A stretch of 58,593 bases of DNA, from NCBI GenBank assembly GCA_945869165.1, contig CAMBNY010000008.1, forward strand, positions 1-58,593, written 5' to 3'. This stretch comes from Comamonas sp. lk (lineage in GTDB: Bacteria; Pseudomonadota; Gammaproteobacteria; Burkholderiales; Burkholderiaceae_C). Below are positions 1 through 8,271 of the stretch, piece by piece (the stretch's first letter is position 1; each line of letters starts with the position of its first letter). Made by a program: the position numbers and the translations under genes. The notes below the pieces were generated by a model. That model was not told the DNA's origin, did not search any database, and saw nothing but the letters and a program-made list of their open reading frames with translations.

Positions 1-416
1 GTGTAGAAGGCGGTGGCTTCTTGGTCCAGCGGATGCGTCAGCATGGCGCGCACACCGGCTTGTTCGCTGATGAGCACGGTGCGCGCAATGGCATCTTGCA
101 AAAGACCCCAACCCAAGCCGCGCCCTTGCGCGCTGGTAGACACCGCTAAGCGTGCCAACAAAACCACGGGCAAGGGATAGTGGCCCATGCCTTTGCGCAT
201 GCGCTCGGGCACCTCAAAGGTATCGATCTGGCCTACTGTCAGGCTGAAATAACCCAGTACCTGGTCTTCATCGGCGGCGACAAAGGTCTTGGTCGAACCT
301 GCGCCTTGGGCCTGTCTGGCGTGGCGCACTAGCCAATCGTTAAGCACTGGCTTGCCGCAATCAAATTCCTCCAGCTTATGGCGGGGCGCCAGTAGCTCTG
401 GCCTGCGCAAACTCAC
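1..416 (-). CDS. GNAT acetyltransferase toxin (partial, runs off left edge)
   Basis: Reading leftward from a GTG at 416, the frame stays open to base 1, so the C-terminus is outside the window. The start reads VSLRRPELLAPRHKLEEFDC, and further on there is a GNAT acetyl-CoA-binding motif (Q-G-R-G-L-G) followed by a V-R-A-M-L segment and the LDQEATAFY stretch typical of the family. GNAT toxins paired with DUF1778 antitoxins (TacT/AtaT type) acetylate aminoacyl-tRNA and stop translation; that this copy does so is inferred from the pairing. Its GTG start overlaps the antitoxin stop by 4 bases (GTGA), indicating translational coupling with the upstream antitoxin gene. Confidence 0.85.
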   Translation of the reverse strand, partial: MSLRRPELLAPRHKLEEFDCGKPVLNDWLVRHARQAQGAGSTKTFVAADEDQVLGYFSLTVGQIDTFEVPERMRKGMGHYPLPVVLLARLAVSTSAQGRGLGWGLLQDAIARTVLISEQAGVRAMLTHPLDQEATAFY

Positions 417-703
417 GGGGTTTCCCAGGGGGCTTGGCGGGCGAATAAATTGCGCAATCCTTCATTGGCTTGCGCGGGTTGGTCCAACAAATCTACAAAG
501 CTTTGGTACTGCGCGCCCGACACCATGAATAGGCGTTGATCGAGCAAGGTCTGTTCAGCTGCCAGGCAGGCACTGTCCAAAATGAAATCGGTCAGCGACT
601 TGTGCGCCACCTCCGCAGCCCGCCGCAAGACAAGCTCTTGTTCTTGGGTGGCGCGTAGGCCCAAACGGGCGGAACGGGTGCTGGCGGGAGCTAGGGCGGA
701 CAT
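413..703 (-). CDS. DUF1778 antitoxin of a DUF1778/GNAT toxin-antitoxin pair
   Basis: This 96-residue protein has the DUF1778 pattern: an N-terminal RSARLGLRATQEQE segment, which in the family forms the ribbon of a ribbon-helix-helix DNA-binding fold. It is followed by two helices (RRAAEVAHKSLTDFILDSA) and a C-terminal tail that normally binds and neutralises the toxin. It lies directly upstream of, and overlaps by 4 bases, the GNAT gene on the same strand, which is the standard antitoxin-first order. By family rule the complex would autorepress. A partly dyad-symmetric AT-richer stretch near 740-762, just upstream of the start, is the likely operator/promoter, but I could not define it exactly. 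Confidence 0.87.
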   Translation of the reverse strand: MSALAPASTRSARLGLRATQEQELVLRRAAEVAHKSLTDFILDSACLAAEQTLLDQRLFMVSGAQYQSFVDLLDQPAQANEGLRNLFARQAPWETP

Positions 704-826
704 GGGCAGACCTCATGGAGCGGGAAAGTATGGCGGGGATGTTAGTACATATGACATACAAAATCCAGCCCGGCCCGCGCTATTGCCCCTAAAACCCTGT
801 TGGCGCTGTGACGGGAGGCGCCGTCC

Positions 827-3800
827 TCAAGCCAACAAAGCCACATTCCCACCCGCTGCGGTGGTGTTGACCGTCACCGTGCGCTCAGCGCAAAAGCGGT
901 ACAGATAATGCGGGCCGCCGGCTTTGGGGCCGGTGCCGCTCAGGCCTTCGCCGCCAAAGGCCTGCACGCCGACCACGGCGCCGATCATGTTGCGGTTGAT
1001 ATAGACATTGCCGGTATGCGCCGCCTGCGCCATGGCCTGGGCGCGGCTGTCGATGCGGGTTTGGATGCCCAGCGTCAGGCCATAGCCCAGGGCGTTGATC
1101 TGCGCTATGGTGTCCAGCGGATCGCCCTTCCAGCGCAGCACTTGCAGCACTGGCCCAAAAATTTCGGCATCCACCTCGGCTACGCTTTGCACTTGGTAGG
1201 CATGCGGCGCGATGCGGTTCGGTAGCGCACAACCATCCTGCGCCAACGCCGCCTGCCAAGCGGGGCCAAACAAACACATGCGGCGCGCATGCAGGCGCGC
1301 GATATGGGCTTGCAATGTGGCGGCGGCCTCCGCGTCAATCACCGGCCCCAGATCGGTGGCCAGGTCAGCAGGGTCGCCCACGCGCAGTTGCTGCGCCGCG
1401 CCGTGCAGCATCTCCAACAGGGTGTCTGCAATATCGGCATGCACGCACAACAAGCGCAGCGCCGAGCAGCGTTGTCCGGCAGAGCGAAATGCGCTGCTGA
1501 TCACCGCATCGACCACTTGCTCGGGCAGTGCCGACGAGTCCACCACCATGGCGTTGATGCCGCCGGTCTCGGCAATCAAGGGCACGATAGGGCCGGGCTT
1601 TTGTGCCAACGCACGCTGAATGATTTTGGCGACCTCGGTAGAGCCGGTAAACACTACGCCCGCCACGCCGGGCTGCGCCACCAGCGCCGCGCCCACCGTC
1701 TCGCCAGGCCCGTGCAGTAGCTGCAATGCGTCTTGCGGAACGCCTGCCGCGTGCAAAAGTCGCACCGCTTCCGCCGCGATCAGCGGCGTTTGTTCGGCAG
1801 GCTTGGCCAGCACGGTGTTGCCGGTGGCCAGCGCCGCAGCGATCTGCCCCACACAAATAGCCAGCGGAAAATTCCAGGGGCTGATACACACCCACACGCC
1901 GCGCCCGCACAGTTGCAGCGTATTGGTCTCACCCGTCACACCGGGCTGCCAGTGCGCGCTGTCGGTTTGCATACCGGCGGAGCCGCTTGCGGCGCCCACG
2001 CCTGACCATGCATGCATCTGCGCCACCGGCATGGACAGCGGCTGCATGATGCGCAGCGCCTCGTGCGCGTAATAGCGCAAAAAATCTACCGCCTCGCGCA
2101 GTTCAGATTGCGCATCGCCCCAGGTTTTGTGCGCCTCGCGCACTAGCAAAGCGCACAGCGCCGGGCTGTGTTGCTCCAGGCTGTCGGCGGCGCGCAGCAA
2201 GGCCGCGCTGCGCTGCTCCACGGGCGTGCGCGACCAGGTTTTATATCCGGCTGCTGCGCGCTGCATCGCGCTCTGCACATCCTGCAGAGTCGCCTGCGCC
2301 AGCGCAGCAGGCAGGGGCTGCCCCAGGGCATGCAGATAGGGCGCGCGCATGGCCGGAACCGTGAAGTCCAGCCCCGCGCTATTGGCGCGTGCGCCTTCGC
2401 CGCTGCCAAAGAGTTGCGGTGGCAGGGGCAAGGCGCCCATCGGCTCCAGGCGCAGCGGCGAGATCAGCAAATCACGCACGCTCAGGGTGGGGTCGGCCAA
2501 CTGGTGTACAAAAGACGAATTGGCGCCGTTCTCCAGCAGGCGGCGCACCAGGTAAGCGAGCAAGTCTTTGTGCGCCCCCACCGGCGCATATACGCGGCAA
2601 GCCATGAGTGGGTTTTTCAGCACCTCGCGGTACACGCCCTCGCCCATGCCGTGCAGGCGCTGCAACTCAAACGCGCCGCCGCTGCGCGCGCCCATTTGCG
2701 CAATGGCCGCTATCGTGGCCGCGTTGTGCGTGGCAAATTGGGGGTAAATCACATCGGGCGCGTCCAGCAGGGCGCCAGCGCAGGCCAGGTAAGAAATATC
2801 GGTATGGTGCTTGTGCGTGAACACCGGGTAATGCGGCAGGCCCAGCTCCTGGGCGCGCTTGATTTCGGCATCCCAATACGCGCCTTTCACCAAGCGGCAC
2901 ATGAGGCCCACGCCATGTTGGCGTGCCATAACCACCACGGTATGTACCAGTTCCAAAGCGCGGCTTTGGTAAGCCTGCAAAGCCAGGCCCAGGCCGCGCC
3001 ACTGCGGCCAGTGCTGCGCCACGCGCTGCAACAAAGCATCAAACACTTCGAGCGACAACTCCAGGCGCTCCACCTCTTCGGCATCAATCGTCAGGTTGAT
3101 ATCGGCGCGTGCCGCTTGCTCGCACAAGCTCCACACCCGCGGCAGCAACTCGGCCATGACGCGCGCGCTTTGGCCGTCTTCGTAGCGCGGGTGCAGCGCG
3201 CTCAGTTTGATGCTGATACCGTCATTGCCTTGCGGCCCACGACCGGGCACGGCGGCCTGCGCCAGAGCGCTTATCGCGTCGCTATAACTTTGCCAATAGC
3301 GCAGCGCGTCGGCATCTGTGCGCGCACCCTCGCCCAGCATGTCATACGAAAAACGCAGGCCCTGGCTTTGCGCCTGGCGGGCGGTGTCGGCATGGCGCAT
3401 GGCCTCGGCCATGCTTTGGCCCAGCACAAACTGGCGGCCTAGCAATTGCACCGCGCGCAGCGTGGCGGCCACCACGGTATGCGCGCCCAAGCGGCCCATC
3501 AAGCCGCTGCCGCTGGTAGCGCCTTGGGCATCGGGCAAAAAGTGTTTGGACATGGCAATCGCCGCGCGCGACAAACGCGCCAGCACCTGGTCGCCGGCCT
3601 GCGCAAAATCGGCGCGGCCCAGCTGGTCGGCGGTCAGGGCGATGGCAGTGTCCATGTCCGGCACGCGCAGCAGTGCTTCGGCCAGGCGCATCAGGGCCAG
3701 GCCCTCGGCGCTGGAAATCGGGTACTCCTGCAACAAACTTTCCATGGCCCAAAACGGCGCAGGATGATCACGCACACTTTGCACCCAGGGCGCGGCCACT

Positions 3801-3907
3801 TGCGCGGCAGCGGCCCAGTCCAGCTTGTCTTGCAAGCAGCGCAGGCGCTGTGCCACGGTCTCTGCCTCGGGAAGGTAGGGCTGGGGAAGGCGTTGATGGG
3901 TCAACAT
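827..3907 (-). CDS. putA: Bifunctional proline dehydrogenase / L-glutamate-gamma-semialdehyde dehydrogenase PutA (type A)
   Basis: The 1026-residue product oxidises proline to glutamate in two steps: an FAD-dependent proline dehydrogenase barrel (about residues 90-480) and an NAD-dependent aldehyde dehydrogenase domain (about 530-1000). Visible landmarks are the PRODH signature RLVKGAYWD near residue 335, the ALDH glutamate in ETGG near 780 and the catalytic cysteine in SAGQRCSALRLL near 812. There is no N-terminal ribbon-helix-helix domain and the length is about 300 residues shorter than E. coli PutA, so this is a short type-A enzyme that cannot repress its own gene. The divergent Lrp-type gene at 4070 is the likely regulator. 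Confidence 0.96.
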   Translation of the reverse strand: MLTHQRLPQPYLPEAETVAQRLRCLQDKLDWAAAAQVAAPWVQSVRDHPAPFWAMESLLQEYPISSAEGLALMRLAEALLRVPDMDTAIALTADQLGRADFAQAGDQVLARLSRAAIAMSKHFLPDAQGATSGSGLMGRLGAHTVVAATLRAVQLLGRQFVLGQSMAEAMRHADTARQAQSQGLRFSYDMLGEGARTDADALRYWQSYSDAISALAQAAVPGRGPQGNDGISIKLSALHPRYEDGQSARVMAELLPRVWSLCEQAARADINLTIDAEEVERLELSLEVFDALLQRVAQHWPQWRGLGLALQAYQSRALELVHTVVVMARQHGVGLMCRLVKGAYWDAEIKRAQELGLPHYPVFTHKHHTDISYLACAGALLDAPDVIYPQFATHNAATIAAIAQMGARSGGAFELQRLHGMGEGVYREVLKNPLMACRVYAPVGAHKDLLAYLVRRLLENGANSSFVHQLADPTLSVRDLLISPLRLEPMGALPLPPQLFGSGEGARANSAGLDFTVPAMRAPYLHALGQPLPAALAQATLQDVQSAMQRAAAGYKTWSRTPVEQRSAALLRAADSLEQHSPALCALLVREAHKTWGDAQSELREAVDFLRYYAHEALRIMQPLSMPVAQMHAWSGVGAASGSAGMQTDSAHWQPGVTGETNTLQLCGRGVWVCISPWNFPLAICVGQIAAALATGNTVLAKPAEQTPLIAAEAVRLLHAAGVPQDALQLLHGPGETVGAALVAQPGVAGVVFTGSTEVAKIIQRALAQKPGPIVPLIAETGGINAMVVDSSALPEQVVDAVISSAFRSAGQRCSALRLLCVHADIADTLLEMLHGAAQQLRVGDPADLATDLGPVIDAEAAATLQAHIARLHARRMCLFGPAWQAALAQDGCALPNRIAPHAYQVQSVAEVDAEIFGPVLQVLRWKGDPLDTIAQINALGYGLTLGIQTRIDSRAQAMAQAAHTGNVYINRNMIGAVVGVQAFGGEGLSGTGPKAGGPHYLYRFCAERTVTVNTTAAGGNVALLA

Positions 3908-3930
3908 AGGGATGGCTCCTTGGGCTTTGC

Positions 3931-3986
3931 GCTTGTCGCTTGTGGCTTGTGGCTCGCCGCTTGTCGCTTTGGGGCTGCGGGCTGCG
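3931..3986. repeat. Tandem heptamer repeat in the putA leader
   Basis: Eight consecutive 7-base units lie head to tail: GCTTGTC, GCTTGTG, GCTTGTG, GCTCGCC, GCTTGTC, GCTTTGG, GGCTGCG, GGCTGCG. They begin about 24 bases upstream of the putA start, inside the putA/lrp divergent space. The array is imperfect but in phase throughout. It sits in the putA 5' leader, where a change in copy number could alter expression. Confidence 0.75.
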
Positions 3987-4045
3987 GGTGTGGTGTAAAC
4001 CGCTATATTCCCACCTGTTAAGGCAAATATTTATCTTTATTTTTC

Positions 4046-4059
4046 TCACTTTATAGTGA
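4046..4059. promoter_or_regulatory. Candidate Lrp-type operator
   Basis: TCACT-TTAT-AGTGA is a perfect 5-base inverted repeat with a 4-base AT spacer, inside a very AT-rich stretch (about 4020-4066) that ends just before the lrp start at 4070. AT-centred dyads of this kind fit Lrp/AsnC binding sites. The position suggests autoregulation of lrp and shared control of divergent putA. The binding itself is inference. Confidence 0.45.
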
Positions 4060-4069
4060 ATAACTCAGT

Positions 4070-4549
4070 ATGAGCACCCCTGCCGCCAGCCTAGACCGTA
4101 CCGACCTGAAGATTCTGCGCGCCTTGCAGGAAGACGGGCGCATCTCCAACCTCAAGCTGGCCGAGGCCGTGGCCTTGTCGCCCACTGCCGTGCTGGCGCG
4201 GGTGCAGCGCCTGGGCAAAGAGGGTTTTATCTTGGGTTATCAAGCGCACCTGAACCCGGTCAAACTGGGCGCGGGCCTGATGGTGTTTGTAGAAGTGCTG
4301 CTAGACCACACCACGCCGCATGTGTTTGAGGCCTTCAAAGCGGCCGTGCAAGTGCGCCCCGAAATCATGGAATGCCATATGGTGGCCGGCGGCTTTGACT
4401 ACCTGCTCAAAACCCGTATGGCCGACATGGCCGCCTACCGCGACTTCGCCGGCACCGTGCTCTGGCAACTCCCCGGCGTGCGCGAAACGCGCACTTATGC
4501 GGTGATGGAAGAAGTCAAAAACAGCACGCATATTCCAATCAAGGGGTGA
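4070..4549 (+). CDS. Lrp/AsnC family transcriptional regulator, probable putA regulator
   Basis: The 159-residue protein has an N-terminal winged helix-turn-helix (LDRTDLKILRALQEDGRISN, then LAEAVALSPTAVLARVQRL) and a C-terminal RAM effector-binding domain (about residues 70-150) with the family's V-x-E-C-H-M-V-A-G-G-F-D-Y-L-L-K run. It is divergent from putA with 162 bases between the starts. In many proteobacteria an Lrp-type activator in this position responds to proline and switches on putA. The regulatory link is inferred from the arrangement and from PutA lacking its own DNA-binding domain. Confidence 0.92.
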   Translation: MSTPAASLDRTDLKILRALQEDGRISNLKLAEAVALSPTAVLARVQRLGKEGFILGYQAHLNPVKLGAGLMVFVEVLLDHTTPHVFEAFKAAVQVRPEIMECHMVAGGFDYLLKTRMADMAAYRDFAGTVLWQLPGVRETRTYAVMEEVKNSTHIPIKG

Positions 4550-4604
4550 TGGGCCGCTGCCCGTCGGACTTTATGTTTCAGATTACTGCCGAAAAATGGG
4601 ATTC

Positions 4605-4631
4605 TTTGAAATCACAAACTGTGATTTCAAA
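4605..4631. terminator. Perfect hairpin between convergent lrp and psuG
   Basis: An 11-base perfect inverted repeat, TTTGAAATCAC / GTGATTTCAAA with a 5-base AAACT loop, lies between the convergent ends of lrp (4549) and psuG (4737). There is no clear T-tract on either strand. It may be a bidirectional terminator or mRNA 3'-end stabiliser, or a binding palindrome. Its symmetry is certain; its role is not. Confidence 0.45.
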
Positions 4632-4736
4632 CGCCAGCGCTATTGCGTCAGGACGGGGTGGGCGGCGCACTGCGCCCCATCATGGCAAGCGGGCGAAATA
4701 AACGCGTGCCGCTGCGCGAGGGCTAAACGGCTATAC

Positions 4737-5657
4737 CTACGACGTCAACCCCGCATACGCCAGCGCAATCGCGCAGGCCAAGCGGGCGTTATTGAGCACC
4801 AGGGCGATATTCGATGCAAGGCTGTCGCCGCCGGTGAGTTCGTTGACGCGGGCCAGCAAAAACGGGGTGCTGGCTTTGCCGCTGATGCCTTGGGCGGCGG
4901 CTTCTTGCAGGGCCTGGACGATGGCGCGGTCTATGGTGTCCCGCTCCATGGCGTGCTCGGTGGGTATCGGGTTGGCCACCACCATGCCGCCAGGCAGGCC
5001 CAGCGCCCACTGCGCGTGCATGGCTTGTGCAATAGCCTGCGGCGAGTCCAGCCGGTAGTCCACCTTAAAACCACTTTCGCGGGTAAAAAATGCGGGCAGC
5101 GCCTCGGTTTGGTAGCCCACTACCGGCACGCCCTGGGTTTCTAAATACTCCAAGGTCAGGCGTAAATCCAGTATGGATTTAGCCCCCGCGCACACGACCG
5201 CCACCGGGGTTTGCGCCAGCTCTTGCAAGTCCGCCGAAATATCAAAACTCTGCTCCGCGCCCCGGTGTACGCCGCCTATGCCACCAGTCGCAAACACGCG
5301 TATGCCCGCCAGCGCGGCGATGCGCATGGTGGCGGCCACCGTAGTCGCGCCATCAGCGCCTGCGGCCACGACAAAACCCATGTCGCGGCGACTGACCTTG
5401 GTGACTGTATGGCCGGCGCGGCCCAGGCGCTCGATCTGCGCGGCGGACAAACCCGCTTGCAAACGCCCCTGCACGATAGCCACCGTGGCCGGCACGGCGC
5501 CATGGGCGCGCACTTCGGCTTCGACCCGCAGCGCCGTCTCAACGTTCTGCGGATACGGCATGCCGTGCGAAATGATGGTGGACTCCAAAGCCACCACCGC
5601 CTGCCCTTGGGCCAGGGCGGTTTGCACTTCGGGGGCGATGTCTAAATAGGGGTTCAT
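4737..5657 (-). CDS. psuG: Pseudouridine-5'-phosphate glycosidase
   Basis: The 306-residue enzyme cleaves the C-glycosidic bond of pseudouridine 5'-phosphate to uracil and ribose 5-phosphate. The family's ESTIISHGMPYPQN block is at residues 25-38. The Schiff-base lysine in CAGAKSILD is Lys160, and the GDSLASNIALVLNNA motif near the C-terminus places the conserved Asn at 283. The frame is open far upstream, but the start at 5657 is chosen because it begins the conserved protein and overlaps the kinase stop by 4 bases (ATGA). It is translationally coupled to psuK, giving the kinase-then-glycosidase order of pseudouridine breakdown. Confidence 0.95.
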   Translation of the reverse strand: MNPYLDIAPEVQTALAQGQAVVALESTIISHGMPYPQNVETALRVEAEVRAHGAVPATVAIVQGRLQAGLSAAQIERLGRAGHTVTKVSRRDMGFVVAAGADGATTVAATMRIAALAGIRVFATGGIGGVHRGAEQSFDISADLQELAQTPVAVVCAGAKSILDLRLTLEYLETQGVPVVGYQTEALPAFFTRESGFKVDYRLDSPQAIAQAMHAQWALGLPGGMVVANPIPTEHAMERDTIDRAIVQALQEAAAQGISGKASTPFLLARVNELTGGDSLASNIALVLNNARLACAIALAYAGLTS

Positions 5658-6586
5658 GGTGGGGTGTGTTGCATGTGGTGTCGCACGGCCTGCACGCTCA
5701 GCGTCGGGGCATTGGCTGCGGGGCTGGCCAGGGTAATTTCGGCACAGGCCATGGCCCACGCCAGCGCCTTCTCTAGCGGCCAGCCTTGCAAGTGACCATA
5801 CACCAAGCCGCCCATCAAGGCATCGCCCGCGCCGCTGGCACTGAGCACCGGCACTGCGCGCGCCGCGCGGTGGCCAAAGCGGCCATCGGCATCGCACCAG
5901 GCCACGCCTTGCGCGCCCAGGCTGATCAGCACCCGGTCCACGCCCTGGCGGTGCAAGGCCAGCGCGGCGTCGCACGCGTCTTGCGTGCTGGCAATAGTGC
6001 GGCCCCACAAAACCTGCGCTTCCAAGCGGTTGGCCTTCAGCGTGTGGACATGCGCCAGCACCGCGCCCAGACGCGTGCACTTGGCCACCGACACCGCCTC
6101 GGCAAACAGCGCCGGGTGCGCCACCTCGGTGGCCAGCCACTGCCACACATCGGGCCGCAAATTGCAGTCCGCCACCAACACCGCCGCGCTGCGCAAGAGC
6201 GCCACGTGCGGCTGCAATAGTGCAGGCGTGAGCGCGTCCATGATGTCCATGTCGTTGACCGCCACATCCATATCGCCATCGGCGCGGTGCAGGCACACAT
6301 AGGTTGCGCTGCGCTGGCCGGGCAGCGTCAGGCAGGCACGCATATCCAGCCCCATGGCCGCGCCCGATTGCCGCAAAGCCTGGCCAAACACATCGTCGCC
6401 CAGCACGCCCACCAAGCGCGCGTCTTGCCCCAGGCGCACCAAGTTTTCCGCCACATTGCGCGCCACCCCGCCGGGGCTGCACTGCACCTGGCCGGGATTG
6501 GAATCGCCCGCGCGCAGCGTGCCATGTGTATGGACAGAAACATCCATGTTGATGCCGCCTAGGAGGGTGATGTGCGGTGGGGACAA
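5654..6586 (-). CDS. psuK: PfkB-family kinase, probable pseudouridine kinase
   Basis: This ribokinase/PfkB-fold protein (310 residues from the TTG at 6586) would phosphorylate pseudouridine to feed PsuG. It opens with the family's beta-strand ITLLGGINMD, has the GGVARNVAENL substrate-binding block and ends with the ATP/anion-hole signature SASGAGDALMGGLVYG holding the catalytic Asp. The only ATG near the start (6547) falls inside the first conserved strand. I therefore prefer the in-frame TTG at 6586, four bases after the upstream toxin stop; an ATG at 6643 would overlap the toxin gene. The substrate is inferred from coupling to psuG, since PfkB kinases are hard to separate by sequence alone. 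Confidence 0.88.
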   Translation of the reverse strand: MSPPHITLLGGINMDVSVHTHGTLRAGDSNPGQVQCSPGGVARNVAENLVRLGQDARLVGVLGDDVFGQALRQSGAAMGLDMRACLTLPGQRSATYVCLHRADGDMDVAVNDMDIMDALTPALLQPHVALLRSAAVLVADCNLRPDVWQWLATEVAHPALFAEAVSVAKCTRLGAVLAHVHTLKANRLEAQVLWGRTIASTQDACDAALALHRQGVDRVLISLGAQGVAWCDADGRFGHRAARAVPVLSASGAGDALMGGLVYGHLQGWPLEKALAWAMACAEITLASPAANAPTLSVQAVRHHMQHTPP

Positions 6587-6590
6587 GGAC

Positions 6591-6932
6591 TTATCCGGCA
6601 AGCAGGCGGCGCGACAAGAGCGACTGCATAGCGCGGCGGCCATCTACGATGAGGTAAATCAGCACCTGACGGTCCAGAACCCGGTAAATCACGCGGTAGG
6701 GCTTGAAGCTCGTTTGCCGGTACTCCTTGATTCCCAGGGCCAGCAATTCCTTGGGGTAACTGCCTCGCTCTGGGAAGTGCGCCAAATCTGACACAACGCG
6801 GCCCAGGCGGTCCAGCACCGAATTGGCGTTGGCTTGGCTATCCAACTCAGCGATGTAGTCGTACAAGGCCTCTAAGTCTTGCTCGGCGCCTTGGGTGAGC
6901 AGGACTTGGTAGTGCTTTGCTTTGCTGGCCAT
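6591..6932 (-). CDS. RelE/ParE superfamily toxin
   Basis: This 113-residue protein has the compact RelE/ParE fold pattern: YQVLLTQGAEQDLEALYDYI at the N-terminus, a central helix with LAHFPERGSYPKEL, then strands with YRQTSFKPYRVIYRVLDRQV and a final VDGRRAMQSLLSRRLL. The family contains ribosome-dependent mRNA endonucleases (RelE) and gyrase inhibitors (ParE); sequence alone does not decide which. Its ATG shares one base with the antitoxin's TGA, so the two are coupled. Only four bases separate its stop from the probable psuK start, so it appears to share a transcript with pseudouridine catabolism genes. Confidence 0.9.
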   Translation of the reverse strand: MASKAKHYQVLLTQGAEQDLEALYDYIAELDSQANANSVLDRLGRVVSDLAHFPERGSYPKELLALGIKEYRQTSFKPYRVIYRVLDRQVLIYLIVDGRRAMQSLLSRRLLAG

Positions 6933-7207
6933 CAGGCCGCAGCGCGCTTGGCGCGCAATCGGGTGAGCACCTGCGCCACCGGCTTGACCCGGCCCGCAGC
7001 CAAATCTTGGTTGCCTAGGGCGAGTACCTTGAGCAGCGCCAGCGTCTCTTGGGCTTGCTCATAAGACACTACATCTTGCAACACCGCCTTGGCTTCGCCA
7101 TTTTGGGTAATCAGCAATGGCTCGCGATTCGCGCTTAGCTGGGCCAGCACTTGCGCCGCGTTGGCTTTCAAGTAGCTGATGGGTTTGACTTGGGTGGAAA
7201 ATTGCAT
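6932..7207 (-). CDS. Phd/YefM family antitoxin
   Basis: The 91-residue protein begins with the Phd/YefM N-terminal fold (VKPISYLKANAAQVLAQLSANREPLLITQNGEAKAVLQDVVSYE, in pieces), a dimeric DNA-binding domain with the LLITQNGEAKAVL hallmark. The C-terminal part, rich in basic residues, would wrap the toxin. It is the first gene of the unit with toxin, psuK and psuG behind it. The inverted repeat at 7241-7258 upstream is a plausible autorepression site. Confidence 0.92.
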   Translation of the reverse strand: MQFSTQVKPISYLKANAAQVLAQLSANREPLLITQNGEAKAVLQDVVSYEQAQETLALLKVLALGNQDLAAGRVKPVAQVLTRLRAKRAAA

Positions 7208-7240
7208 GGTGATTTAACTAGGAAATGATAAGACTGAATA

Positions 7241-7258
7241 TAGACTTTATTTAGTCTA
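7241..7258. promoter_or_regulatory. Candidate antitoxin operator
   Basis: TAGACT-TTATTT-AGTCTA is a perfect 6-base dyad with a 6-base AT spacer, 34 bases upstream of the Phd/YefM antitoxin start, in an AT-rich tract (7210-7320) that would also hold the promoter. Phd-type antitoxins usually bind short palindromes at this place. Function is inferred from position. Confidence 0.5.
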
Positions 7259-7440
7259 AATGTAATGTCAACTCGGAAAAAGAATTTTCACTTTGTTATC
7301 ACCTTTTTAGGTTTGCAAAAAACTACTGTTACGGACAGCGTATGACATGCTGGCTTCCTTCGACGTAAAGGTGCTACCGCTGCCGCGCCGCTTGAGCGCT
7401 AAGGGTGGGCTGGTGGCAAGTATTTGATGCGCTCATTAGA

Positions 7441-8190
7441 TTATTTAGGGCGGTAATCATGTCCGTTCTCATCAGCAAACTGCACACTGAATTTTCTTAT
7501 GTCTGCAGACAGAGCGTCGTCTCCAAAGGCCTTAGCGGCACAGGCGAATGCCAGAATACCGCGGTAGAAGGTGTTCCAGAGGTCTTCGCGGTGTTCATCA
7601 TGGAGGTACGTACCCGCTACGCCACATGTGTGAAACCGGGGTGGATCTCCGATGTACATACCCATCGTCTGCGGCGAAGCTGCGTGCACAAAACCAGAGT
7701 ACACCTTGCTGATGGTGCGCATCACCTGTGAGCCTCCATATGGATCGTCGCCGTGTGTTTTTGCAAGATAAGCTTGGACCTCCTTGCGTCGCGGATTTCC
7801 GCGTCTGCCAGTCGCAAGGTGTTTGCCAGTCGCTGGATCGAACTCTTCCTCGTAGAACGCGTCAAGATATTTTCTGTGAAGGTCCGTGATGTCGTTATTT
7901 ATCACGCCAAATGCAAGAAATGTAATGTCTTCTTCGAGCTCGTCTAGTACGCGTTGAAGGACCGCTTGCTCACGTACGTAGCCATGTTCCATTAAAAGAA
8001 GGGCTGCCCTCAACGAGGAGATACAACAGGCGAGCTTTTGAACGATAGCTTGATGAATATTCTTTTCAGAGTACCGATAAACAAATGAGTCTAAGAAAGC
8101 AACGCGCTTAGGTTGAGACACGGCGGAGGCCAAGCGCAGCAAGGTTCCGTCCATGCGATCTAGGACCTGTGCAAAGAGATGCTCAGCCAT
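7441..8190 (-). CDS. Uncharacterised all-helical protein, DUF5677-like
   Basis: I do not recognise a proven function. The 249-residue product is predicted soluble and largely helical. Its most distinctive run is MRTISKVYSGFVHAASPQTMGMYIGDPPRFHTCG (residues about 165-200, written here in pieces: KVYSGFVHAA, then GDPPRFH), followed by EHREDLWNTFYRGILAFACAAK. The tyrosine-serine...valine-histidine arrangement recalls DUF5677-type proteins, often found among defence or TA genes. The gene is markedly less GC-rich than its neighbours and uses different codons, which suggests acquisition. It lies 81 bases downstream of another unknown gene on the same strand (8272-8931), and the two may form a unit. 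Confidence 0.7.
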   Translation of the reverse strand: MAEHLFAQVLDRMDGTLLRLASAVSQPKRVAFLDSFVYRYSEKNIHQAIVQKLACCISSLRAALLLMEHGYVREQAVLQRVLDELEEDITFLAFGVINNDITDLHRKYLDAFYEEEFDPATGKHLATGRRGNPRRKEVQAYLAKTHGDDPYGGSQVMRTISKVYSGFVHAASPQTMGMYIGDPPRFHTCGVAGTYLHDEHREDLWNTFYRGILAFACAAKAFGDDALSADIRKFSVQFADENGHDYRPK

Positions 8191-8271
8191 ACACTTTATT
8201 TATTCCTGATGTTTGACTTGTGCGGCATGCCTAAGGTGGGCGCAGTTAAGAGAGGTGGTGGCCTACTCGCG

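Noticed and set aside
2168-3442. Long open frame antisense to putA (about 424 codons)
   Set aside because: It is an alternate-frame shadow in GC-rich coding DNA: repetitive, Arg/His/Ala-rich translation, no ribosome site, and putA is clearly real on the other strand.
4737-6482. A 581-residue fused kinase-glycosidase protein
   Set aside because: The upstream part of this frame is an antiframe translation of psuK; the overlapping ATGA marks the true psuG start.
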